Shown here: one piece after another, positions 7,045-13,165 of the stretch
Numbering within the stretch: the first letter of the stretch is position 1
How the letters are laid out: each line of letters starts with the position of its first letter
Source of the DNA: Bacteroidales bacterium UBA5621
GTDB taxonomy: Bacteria > Bacteroidota > Bacteroidia > Bacteroidales > VadinHA17
Assembly: GCA_002424525.1 (NCBI GenBank)
Contig: DIKJ01000188.1
Span: 1,185-15,063 of the forward strand
Length of the DNA: 13,879 nucleotides
Reading direction: 5' to 3'
The notes under the pieces: model-generated
The model's input: the letters and a program-made list of their open reading frames with translations, nothing else
What the model was told of the DNA's origin: nothing
Databases searched by the model: none
Program-made: the position numbers and the translations under genes

Positions 7045-7172
7045 ATTTATTAAATATTCTTCATAATTTTATTTTTTTGTAAAAATCACCTTGCAACCTA
7101 ACTATCTGATATTTTATCCTTTATTATGCCTGCCCGGATTAATAAGTTCTCACTATACCCAATGAACCGACC

Positions 7173-8432
7173 ATGCTTTCACATTTGTCAAGTAAAATTT
7201 CGGCACTGGCTCTGTTTTGTTTGATCGCTACAGACAGCTTCAGCCAGAAAATCGCTTCAATCGAAGTGGAATTCCCAAAAACTGCTTACGGTCTTGAGAT
7301 GCCGGTAAGCGTCAACCTTGATGAAATAACTTACCTTTCCGACACGCTCCTGAATCTTTACAATATAACCGGTGGTCAGAGAAAGGCGATACCTTTTCAG
7401 GTCGAGCCGGGGGGCACGCGCCTGCTCCACTGGATCGTGGCTGCAGGGTCGGGTTCCGGTGAGAAGCACCAGTTTGAGCTTGTTCAGGAAAAAGCAATCC
7501 CATTTCCCCAGGTTACAGCATCTGCCGGCGACGGAGTGTTAAAAATCCATAAGGGGGATCAGGATCTGATCCAGTATTATTTTAAAACGCTTTATCCTCC
7601 TGAGGGGGTCAACGAAGCGTATAAAAGAAGCGGTTTCATCCATCCCCTCTGGTCGCCTTATGGCCAGGTACTTACCCGCATCCAGCCACCCGACCATTAC
7701 CATCATTACGGCATCTGGAATCCCTGGACTCAGGTTGAGTATGAGGGAGAACGGATCGATTTCTGGAACATAAACTCAAGACAGGGAACCGTGCGTTTTG
7801 CGAATTTTGTAACAGTGCAGGACGGACCGGTTTTTTCGGAATTCAAAGCCCTTCATGAACATGTGGTCTTCAAAAAGAGCGGAGAGGAAAAGGTTGCACT
7901 GAACGAAGTACAGGGAGTACGGGTGTATCGTCCCCAGGAGAGCCAGCCGTTCTTTATCGTCGATTTCAATATAGAGATGAACTGCGCTGACGAATCACCA
8001 TTCAAAATCCTCGAATACCGTTATGCCGGCCTGGGATGGAGGACCACGGAGAAGTGGGATAACAAGAACAGCATGGTTCTGACTTCAGAAGGATTGACCA
8101 GGAAGGATGCCGATGGCAGCAAGGCACGCTGGTGCATCGTTCAGGGAGCAATCGACGACGATTATGCAGGAGTTGTAATGATGTCTTTCCCGACAAACTA
8201 TAATTTTCCCGAACTTCTGAGAATATGGCCCGAGAACCAGTACGACAGAGGGGATATGTTTGCCAATTTCTGTCCGACGAAAGATATGGACTGGCTGCTG
8301 CATCCGCGGCAGAAATACGTACTCAGGTACAGGTTTCTTGTTTATAACGGCCGTGTCGATATGGAAAAAGCAGAGAATGCCTGGCATTATTATGCCTGGC
8401 CGCCGGAAATAACTGTGAAAAAAGTTCAATAA
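7173..8432 (+). CDS. Secreted DUF6807 (PmoA-family) protein, 419 aa
   Basis: Exported protein of the DUF6807 family, labelled PmoA in some databases although unrelated to methane monooxygenase in any demonstrated way; its activity is unknown. A signal peptide is visible at residues 1-24 (ALALFCLIATDSFS hydrophobic core). An N-terminal region (about 25-115) looks like a beta-sandwich accessory domain. The family core follows, with KRSGFIHPLWSPYGQVLTRI (151-170) and the histidine-rich PPDHYHHYGIWNPW (172-185), then GERIDFWNI. The C-terminal end, LRYRFLVYNGRVDMEKAENAW, matches in kind the end of the second DUF6807 protein at 9890-10795. It is the first gene of a plus-strand operon starting 129 bp after operator O2. 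The start has no Shine-Dalgarno sequence. A role on a carbohydrate is inferred only from the sugar-type regulator and the oxidoreductase neighbour. Confidence 0.85.
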   Translation: MLSHLSSKISALALFCLIATDSFSQKIASIEVEFPKTAYGLEMPVSVNLDEITYLSDTLLNLYNITGGQRKAIPFQVEPGGTRLLHWIVAAGSGSGEKHQFELVQEKAIPFPQVTASAGDGVLKIHKGDQDLIQYYFKTLYPPEGVNEAYKRSGFIHPLWSPYGQVLTRIQPPDHYHHYGIWNPWTQVEYEGERIDFWNINSRQGTVRFANFVTVQDGPVFSEFKALHEHVVFKKSGEEKVALNEVQGVRVYRPQESQPFFIVDFNIEMNCADESPFKILEYRYAGLGWRTTEKWDNKNSMVLTSEGLTRKDADGSKARWCIVQGAIDDDYAGVVMMSFPTNYNFPELLRIWPENQYDRGDMFANFCPTKDMDWLLHPRQKYVLRYRFLVYNGRVDMEKAENAWHYYAWPPEITVKKVQ

Positions 8433-8485
8433 ATTCCATGCTTTCGCGTCCTCAGAGAGCTCCTTACGGTACCAATTTTGTCAAA
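8432..8485 (+). pseudogene. Relic of a Gfo/Idh/MocA C-terminus
   Basis: In the gap between the first DUF6807 gene and the intact oxidoreductase gene, one frame reads NSMLSRPQRAPYGTNFVK. The intact oxidoreductase at 8506-9885 ends NSWLSRPQRKPYGTNYIQ followed by Met, giving 13 identities in 18 positions. Nearly every matched codon differs in its synonymous base, so this is not a recent copy but the trace of a diverged paralogue whose body has been deleted. There is no start codon or body of the gene, and the first codon overlaps the last base of the upstream stop. The frame then runs into the start of the next gene. Confidence 0.75.
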
Positions 8486-8505
8486 ATATACTATTTTTAC
8501 CCATT

Positions 8506-9885
8506 ATGAAGAGAAGAAAATTTATATCAAAGAGTCTGACAGCTGCAGCAGGAACGTTCGTACTTCCAACAATTGTTCCCTCATCGGTTTTTGGAAAAAA
8601 CCCACCCAGCGACATGATCAATATCGGCCAGATCGGGTTTGGGAGGATAGCCATGACACACGACCTTGCTGAGACCATGAAATACGACAGTGCAAGGGTA
8701 ACAGCCGTGGCTGACTACGATTCCCTGCGGCTGGCAAAAGGCAGGGAGTTCATTGAAAGCTTCTACACCAGGAAAACAGGCAAAAAGGGATATGTCAATG
8801 TAAAGACTTACGGTGACTATCATGATATAATCGCCGATAAAGGGATTGATGCAGTGATTATTTCCACGCCGGATCACTGGCACTCACAACCTGCTATTGA
8901 GGCAGCTCTTGCGGGGAAAGACATTTACCTTCAGAAGCCAACCTCTCTCACTGTTACCGAGGGACGGTTACTGAGCGATGTTGTACAAAGGAAAAAGGTT
9001 ATCCTTCAGGTTGGTACACAGCAACGCTCCTCGGAACAGTTCAGATATGCAGCGGAACTGGTAAGGAACGGCAGAATAGGCAAGCTTGAGACAGTGAAAA
9101 TTGGTCTTCCCGGCGATCCTTCAGGTCCGGAAGCGCCGCCCCAGCCGGTCCCGAAGAACCTGAATTATGACGGATGGCTCGGGTCCACTGCCGAAGTGTA
9201 TTACACAGAGATACGCGTGCATCCGCAGAACAGCATTACCGACCGCCCGGGCTGGCTCCGGTGCGAGCAGTTCGGAGCAGGTATGATTACCGGATGGGGA
9301 CAGCATCATTTTGACTCTGCCGCCTGGGGCATGGACACCGAACTGACCGGCCCGGTAGCGGTGGAAGCTGTAGCTCAGTTTCCGAAATCAGGCCTGTGGG
9401 ATGTTCATGGTGACTTCATGTCGAAGGCAGAATATGCAAATGGTATAACAATGCTCACCAGCGGCGGCTATCCAAACGGAATAAGGTATGAGGGGACAGA
9501 TGGCTGGATATTTGTCACACGGGGAGACTACAGCGCCACTCCAAGCGATCCCGTAGCTACTGACAGGAATCTGCAGGCTCTCAGTGCCAGCGACCCGAAG
9601 ATACTGACATCAGTGATCGGGCCCAATGAGATCCACCTTTATGAGAGCCGGGAACAGCATGGCAACTGGCTCGATTGTATCAAATCAAGGAAGGAACCCA
9701 TATCACCCGTTGAGATCGGACACCGTGCCTGTACCGTCTGCCTGATCATTCATATCGGCATGAAACTGGGCCGCAAGCTCGACTGGGACCCCGTAAAAGA
9801 GAGGTTTGTCAATGATGACGAAGCGAACAGCTGGCTCTCAAGGCCGCAACGCAAACCGTATGGAACAAACTATATTCAAATGTAG
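8506..9885 (+). CDS. Tat-exported Gfo/Idh/MocA oxidoreductase, 459 aa
   Basis: NAD(P)-dependent oxidoreductase of the glucose-fructose oxidoreductase type, expected to oxidise or reduce a sugar hydroxyl in the periplasm with tightly held cofactor. The N-terminus MKRRKFISKSLTAAAGTFVL is a twin-arginine signal (RRKFI followed by a hydrophobic stretch). The dinucleotide loop is IGQIGFGRI (residues 40-48, G-x-x-G-x-G). STPDHWHSQPAIEA (120-133) and the lysine motif LQKP (142-145, Lys144) are standard family positions, with Gln in place of the more common Glu. The C-terminal substrate domain contains GWGQHHFDSAAWGM (263-276), whose His267, His268 and Asp270 are candidate catalytic residues. It lies 73 bp after the first DUF6807 gene and 4 bp before the second. 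Zymomonas glucose-fructose oxidoreductase is a known Tat-exported precedent. The substrate is not determinable. Confidence 0.93.
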   Translation: MKRRKFISKSLTAAAGTFVLPTIVPSSVFGKNPPSDMINIGQIGFGRIAMTHDLAETMKYDSARVTAVADYDSLRLAKGREFIESFYTRKTGKKGYVNVKTYGDYHDIIADKGIDAVIISTPDHWHSQPAIEAALAGKDIYLQKPTSLTVTEGRLLSDVVQRKKVILQVGTQQRSSEQFRYAAELVRNGRIGKLETVKIGLPGDPSGPEAPPQPVPKNLNYDGWLGSTAEVYYTEIRVHPQNSITDRPGWLRCEQFGAGMITGWGQHHFDSAAWGMDTELTGPVAVEAVAQFPKSGLWDVHGDFMSKAEYANGITMLTSGGYPNGIRYEGTDGWIFVTRGDYSATPSDPVATDRNLQALSASDPKILTSVIGPNEIHLYESREQHGNWLDCIKSRKEPISPVEIGHRACTVCLIIHIGMKLGRKLDWDPVKERFVNDDEANSWLSRPQRKPYGTNYIQM

Positions 9886-9889
9886 GCTC

Positions 9890-10795
9890 ATGAAGATAAT
9901 TTATTGCCTCACACTCGTGTCACTCCTGGGTGTCATTGTTTCTTTCCCGTCAAGCGGAGCAAAAATTACCGCTGAAAAGGTCGGATCAAAGATTCATGTG
10001 ACTATCGATGGGAAGTTTTTCACAAGCTATATTTTTTCGGAGGATGAAAAATATCCGTTCTTCTACCCCGTCAACGGGCCGGTGTCAGGCGGATCAGTAA
10101 CATCGATGCGCAATGCCGTTTATCCTCATCACACCTCGCTTTTCTTCGGGTGTGATCTGGTAAACGGAGGCAATTACTGGCAGGAGGGGCTTGAACGTGG
10201 AAGGATAATATCCGTTAATGCGCAGATAGAGAGGCAGGGCGGAGATACGGTCGTTATTACCGATGAATGCATCTGGAGCCGCCCGGGGGCACTTTCTCCG
10301 GTAAAAGATACCCGAAGGTATATAATAACCTCCCCCTCGGCAGCCATGACCCAGATTGATGTTGAGATAACCATGGAAATGCTTATGGACGTGCATATCC
10401 GGAGAACGAACCACTCTCTTTTCAGTGCACGGATGGCCGCCGATCTGGCCGTGACCAGCGGGGGAACAATGATAAATGCCGAGGGGGCAAAAGGTGAGAA
10501 GGATACCTTCGGCAAAGGATCTGCATGGATAGATTATTACGGAAAACGTGGCGATGGTGTCGAGGGACTTGCCATACTGCAGCATCCTTCAAACCCATGG
10601 TATCCTTCACCCTGGTTTACAAGAGATTATGGATTCATCTCACCAACTCCGATGTACTGGCCGGAGAACGGTGAAGAGACTTTCCTGAAAAATGGGACAC
10701 AGCTTCCGCTCAGGTACCGGGTGCTTGTACATGCCGGAACCCATGCCGAAGCCGGTATTGCAAAAGCCTTTGAAAAATACAGGTCCGGCAAATAA
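9890..10795 (+). CDS. Secreted DUF6807 (PmoA-family) protein, 301 aa
   Basis: Second, shorter DUF6807 protein of this operon. The ATG at 9890 is chosen because it lies 4 bp after the oxidoreductase stop and begins a clear signal peptide (MKIIYCLTLVSLLGVIVSFP, cleavage near SSGA at 21-24); an in-frame ATG at 9806 would lie inside the preceding gene and mask the signal. The mature protein lacks the N-terminal accessory region of the 419-residue paralogue. Family motifs are KYPFFYPVNGPVSGG (54-68) and YPHHTSLFFGCDLVNGGNYW (78-97), the histidine pair corresponding to the HYHHYGIW segment of the paralogue. The C-terminus LRYRVLVHAGTHAEAG is again family-like. Close spacing suggests translational coupling with the oxidoreductase. 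The function is unknown; the two paralogues may act on different substrates or form different parts of one pathway. Confidence 0.86.
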   Translation: MKIIYCLTLVSLLGVIVSFPSSGAKITAEKVGSKIHVTIDGKFFTSYIFSEDEKYPFFYPVNGPVSGGSVTSMRNAVYPHHTSLFFGCDLVNGGNYWQEGLERGRIISVNAQIERQGGDTVVITDECIWSRPGALSPVKDTRRYIITSPSAAMTQIDVEITMEMLMDVHIRRTNHSLFSARMAADLAVTSGGTMINAEGAKGEKDTFGKGSAWIDYYGKRGDGVEGLAILQHPSNPWYPSPWFTRDYGFISPTPMYWPENGEETFLKNGTQLPLRYRVLVHAGTHAEAGIAKAFEKYRSGK

Positions 10796-10806
10796 TCAAC
10801 GGTTTA

Positions 10807-10855
10807 ACTCACGACTTACCACTCACGCCTCATAACTCACGCCTCATAACTCACA
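10807..10855. repeat. Heptamer-phased ACTCACG/CCTCATA tandem repeat
   Basis: Seven consecutive 7-bp words in exact phase: ACTCACG, ACTTACC, ACTCACG, CCTCATA, ACTCACG, CCTCATA, ACTCACA. It fills the 61-bp gap between the converging second DUF6807 gene and the cobalamin-reactivation gene. No intrinsic terminator is seen for either gene. Confidence 0.8.
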
Positions 10856-10856
10856 A

Positions 10857-11549
10857 CTACCTTCTCCCTCTTCTGTAAATACAATCTTTCATATCGCACA
10901 GGCTGCAGGTATATGGAAGCCGTTTAACCTTTTCCCCGATCCCGATAAACCCGCTTACTGACTTGACAGGGTCCATAAGTGCTGACGGGGTCAGGCGTAT
11001 TCCGCAGAAATTATAGGGAATAAGGCGGAACAGTTTGTGTTGCTCAGCGACATCCCAGCCGCAATAGCCCGGACTATACCTGTTTGTGATCCTTCTCTTT
11101 TCGCCAGCCACCGAAGCCTCGAGGCTCTCCTGCATAAGATCAGCTGCAGCCTCAACAATCTCGCTTCCGACAACATCATAAAGATATCCTTTCAGAAGAT
11201 CACCCTCTCTCATCTCTTTCCTGCTTTTTGAGCCGATCTCTCTCCCGGCCGTGCAGAGAAAAAGAGCAACTGATCCGGATCTTTTCATCTGCCCGTATAT
11301 TATCCTGCCTATATTGAATGTGTGGTGATCCAGGCTAAGTGATTTCTCTGAATCGTTGAAACTGGCAACGGGCCAGATGTGGTATTCAGCCCTGATATCA
11401 CAAATCTCCTCAGCTTCTGCGAGGATCCCGCTTAACAGTTCTGTGACCGTTTCATGCGATTCCCCGTCCTTATACCCCATAAAACTCTCAATCTGAGTTA
11501 TATTAAGATTCAGATCCGAAAAACGATATTGAAATCTGGCGTTTGTCAT
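10857..11549 (-). CDS. Stand-alone MetH-type cobalamin reactivation protein, 230 aa
   Basis: Related to the C-terminal activation domain of cobalamin-dependent methionine synthase, which binds S-adenosylmethionine and helps re-methylate an oxidised corrinoid. The key segment RYSPGYCGWD (residues 157-166) matches the RxSPGY S-adenosylmethionine-binding motif of MetH, and PSALMDPVKSVSGFIGIG (188-205) matches the following conserved SVSG region. The stretch VALFLCTAGREI (94-105) is also family-like. A C-terminal C215-x2-C218-x4-C223 group ending CIYRRGRR is an extension absent from MetH that might bind metal or a cluster. Separate activation proteins are known, for instance in Thermotoga. It lies 50 bp downstream of the methylenetetrahydrofolate reductase gene on the same strand, so it should serve the same corrinoid system. 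Whether that is a split methionine synthase or a corrinoid iron-sulfur protein is open. Confidence 0.87.
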   Translation of the reverse strand: MTNARFQYRFSDLNLNITQIESFMGYKDGESHETVTELLSGILAEAEEICDIRAEYHIWPVASFNDSEKSLSLDHHTFNIGRIIYGQMKRSGSVALFLCTAGREIGSKSRKEMREGDLLKGYLYDVVGSEIVEAAADLMQESLEASVAGEKRRITNRYSPGYCGWDVAEQHKLFRLIPYNFCGIRLTPSALMDPVKSVSGFIGIGEKVKRLPYTCSLCDMKDCIYRRGRR

Positions 11550-11563
11550 TTACTTTACAATAA

Positions 11564-11586
11564 GGCACGGATTGTAAATCCGCGCC
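11564..11586. repeat. REP-like palindrome between the reductase and reactivation genes
   Basis: GGCACGGAT (11564-11572) and ATCCGCGCC (11578-11586) pair around a 5-nt loop. All nine pairs form in the minus-strand transcript, counting one G-U pair. The element occupies almost half of the 50-bp gap between co-directional genes. It has no U tract, so it looks like a repetitive extragenic palindrome or an mRNA-stabilising hairpin rather than a terminator. Confidence 0.6.
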
Positions 11587-11599
11587 AACATTGGTTTTA

Positions 11600-13036
11600 T
11601 CATCCAAGTCCCGCTTCTTTTACGATCCTTTCAACAACGGCTTCCCATCCCAGGGTCATCAGATGAATGCCATTGACTCCCTTCTTACCTCTGATTTTTT
11701 CAATGGTTTCAAGTGCTATCTGAATTCCCTCCCCGCCTGCTGAATCACCTGCTCTTTCCATTCTTTTCAGGATGTTGTCCGGCAATGTGATGCCCGGAAC
11801 CTTTGAATGAAGATAGTGAGCCATCCGGTAACTTTTCAGGGGGGCGACGCCAACAAGAATATAAACCTTATCCAGGATTCCTCTTTTCTCAAGCTGACCG
11901 AGCCACATATCAAGTCTGTCCGGTTCGAAAATAATGTTCGTCTGAAAGAACTGTGCACCGGCATTTGCTTTTTTATGATCCCGTATTGCCTGCAATTCCG
12001 GATCGGAAGCAAAAGGTGATGTGGCAGCACCAAGAAAGAACTTAGGAGGATCCTTTATCTTTCTTCCATCGAGGAATATACCTTCATCCCTCATCCTGCG
12101 CAGTATCCACAGCATCTGAACGGAATCCAGATCCACGAAATTCATATCGCTTACCGGTGCAGGGCCTATACGTGAACTATCGCCCGTTATGCAGAGAATG
12201 TTTTTTATTCCCATACCGTTTGCTCCGATCACTGCCGACTGAAGCCCCGTGCGTGTTGTATCACGGGCAGCAATTTGCAGAACGGGCTCAGCGCCCAGGT
12301 CATGTGCAATTTTACTGCAGGCAATGCTCGACATTTTCGGGGTGGCGGAAGAGGCATCCGTGAAATTGATTGCAGTTACGAATGGTTTTACCATTTCGAT
12401 GCCATTTGCCAGTTTCCCGCTGTCCGGACCGAGAGGAGGAACAACCTCCGTTGCTACAACAAATTCACCTCTCCTCAATCGTCGCTCCAGATCTGAAACA
12501 GGTTCGTTGTATGACGGGGGGTGAAAATCTGAATCACCCTGCCACCATGCAGGTTGCCTCACAGTCATAAAGACGCTCTCCCATACTGCTGATCTCTCCT
12601 CACTGTTTTTTGAAAGGAGAGCTTTTATGAACCTGCCTGTACCCACTTTTCTTACCTGCCAGACCACATCGCCCCAGGTCTCACATCCGACCCTGTTCCA
12701 GTCAAGAGGCGGGAGCACTTCCATAAGTTTTTCCGCTCTCCCTTTTCTGAGCGCGCGTTCAAATATCCGGTTCCAGACGCACCATCGGGTTTCATCAACA
12801 TAGCATCTTTTTGAGGGAGTAACGCCGCCGCAGGGTCCGTTCCTCATTCCCTTCGGGCACTCCATCGGGCATATGAACGCGGTTTCCTGAAGAAGGCAGT
12901 TCCCGCACATCCGGCAACCAAAAAGAGGCCCTTTGACCATGAGTTCCACCCGTGCCAGCAAGCGTTTGCCTGGTTTCTCCCTTTTAAAAGGATAAAACGC
13001 AGGTTGCCATCGACGTACAGGCTTAATACCAGACAT
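11600..13036 (-). CDS. metF: MetV-MetF fusion methylenetetrahydrofolate reductase, 478 aa
   Basis: Reduces 5,10-methylene-THF to 5-methyl-THF. The N-terminal 110 or so residues form a MetV-type module (the family called MTHFR_C, PF12225) with eight cysteines, Cys41, 44, 47, 56, 60, 69, 78 and 86, seen in GCRMCGNC, ICPMECPKGMRNGPCGG and RCYVDETRWCVW. From about residue 180 the FAD-binding MetF barrel begins: Glu197 (VATEVVPP), ARDTTRTG (257-264), ITGD (Asp286) and AQFFQTN (Gln365) correspond to E. coli Glu28, Asp120 and Gln183, and GIHLMTLG (456-463) closes the barrel. In acetogens MetV and MetF are separate partner subunits, so this is a natural fusion with MetV first. It lies between a pterin-binding methyltransferase gene and the cobalamin-reactivation gene, all on the minus strand. 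The electron donor cannot be deduced. Start at 13036 fits a leaderless-looking A/T-rich upstream region. Confidence 0.9.
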   Translation of the reverse strand: MSGIKPVRRWQPAFYPFKREKPGKRLLARVELMVKGPLFGCRMCGNCLLQETAFICPMECPKGMRNGPCGGVTPSKRCYVDETRWCVWNRIFERALRKGRAEKLMEVLPPLDWNRVGCETWGDVVWQVRKVGTGRFIKALLSKNSEERSAVWESVFMTVRQPAWWQGDSDFHPPSYNEPVSDLERRLRRGEFVVATEVVPPLGPDSGKLANGIEMVKPFVTAINFTDASSATPKMSSIACSKIAHDLGAEPVLQIAARDTTRTGLQSAVIGANGMGIKNILCITGDSSRIGPAPVSDMNFVDLDSVQMLWILRRMRDEGIFLDGRKIKDPPKFFLGAATSPFASDPELQAIRDHKKANAGAQFFQTNIIFEPDRLDMWLGQLEKRGILDKVYILVGVAPLKSYRMAHYLHSKVPGITLPDNILKRMERAGDSAGGEGIQIALETIEKIRGKKGVNGIHLMTLGWEAVVERIVKEAGLG

Positions 13037-13072
13037 TACTTATTATGATTTATCTGAAACAAAATAATTCGG

Positions 13073-13120
13073 GTTGCTGTTTGCTGGTTGCTGGTTGCTG
13101 GTTGCTGGTGGTGGTTGCTG
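13073..13120. repeat. Heptamer tandem repeat GTTGCTG
   Basis: Six 7-bp units, GTTGCTG at 13073, 13087, 13094, 13101 and 13114 and the variant TTTGCTG at 13080, with a 6-bp GTGGTG insert at 13108-13113. It fills much of the 129-bp gap between the methyltransferase and the MetV-MetF genes. On the minus-strand transcript it reads CAGCAAC repeats. Confidence 0.85.
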
Positions 13121-13165
13121 CCTGCCCGACTGAAAGTTGTTCAGGGGGGTAAGGTTACATGCTGA

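Noticed and set aside
7091..7102. Third LacI operator at TTGCAACCTAAC
   Set aside because: Only one half matches the consensus and the central CpG is missing.
8932..8946. Gln in place of Glu in the EKP-like motif of the oxidoreductase as a lost active site
   Set aside because: Exported members of this family often have QKP; the functional lysine is kept.
9806..9889. Upstream start at 9806 for the second DUF6807 protein
   Set aside because: It lies inside the oxidoreductase gene in another frame and would bury the clear signal peptide that starts at 9890.
10094..10585. 163-codon minus-strand open frame opposite the second DUF6807 gene
   Set aside because: It is an antisense shadow; the plus-strand frame has a signal peptide and family motifs.
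7173..10795. Reading the PmoA label as methane monooxygenase and the cell as a methanotroph
   Set aside because: These are soluble secreted proteins without the membrane helices of the PmoA subunit; the label is a historical family name.
13073..13120. CRISPR array in the tandem repeats
   Set aside because: The units are 7 bp with no unique spacers and there are no cas genes.
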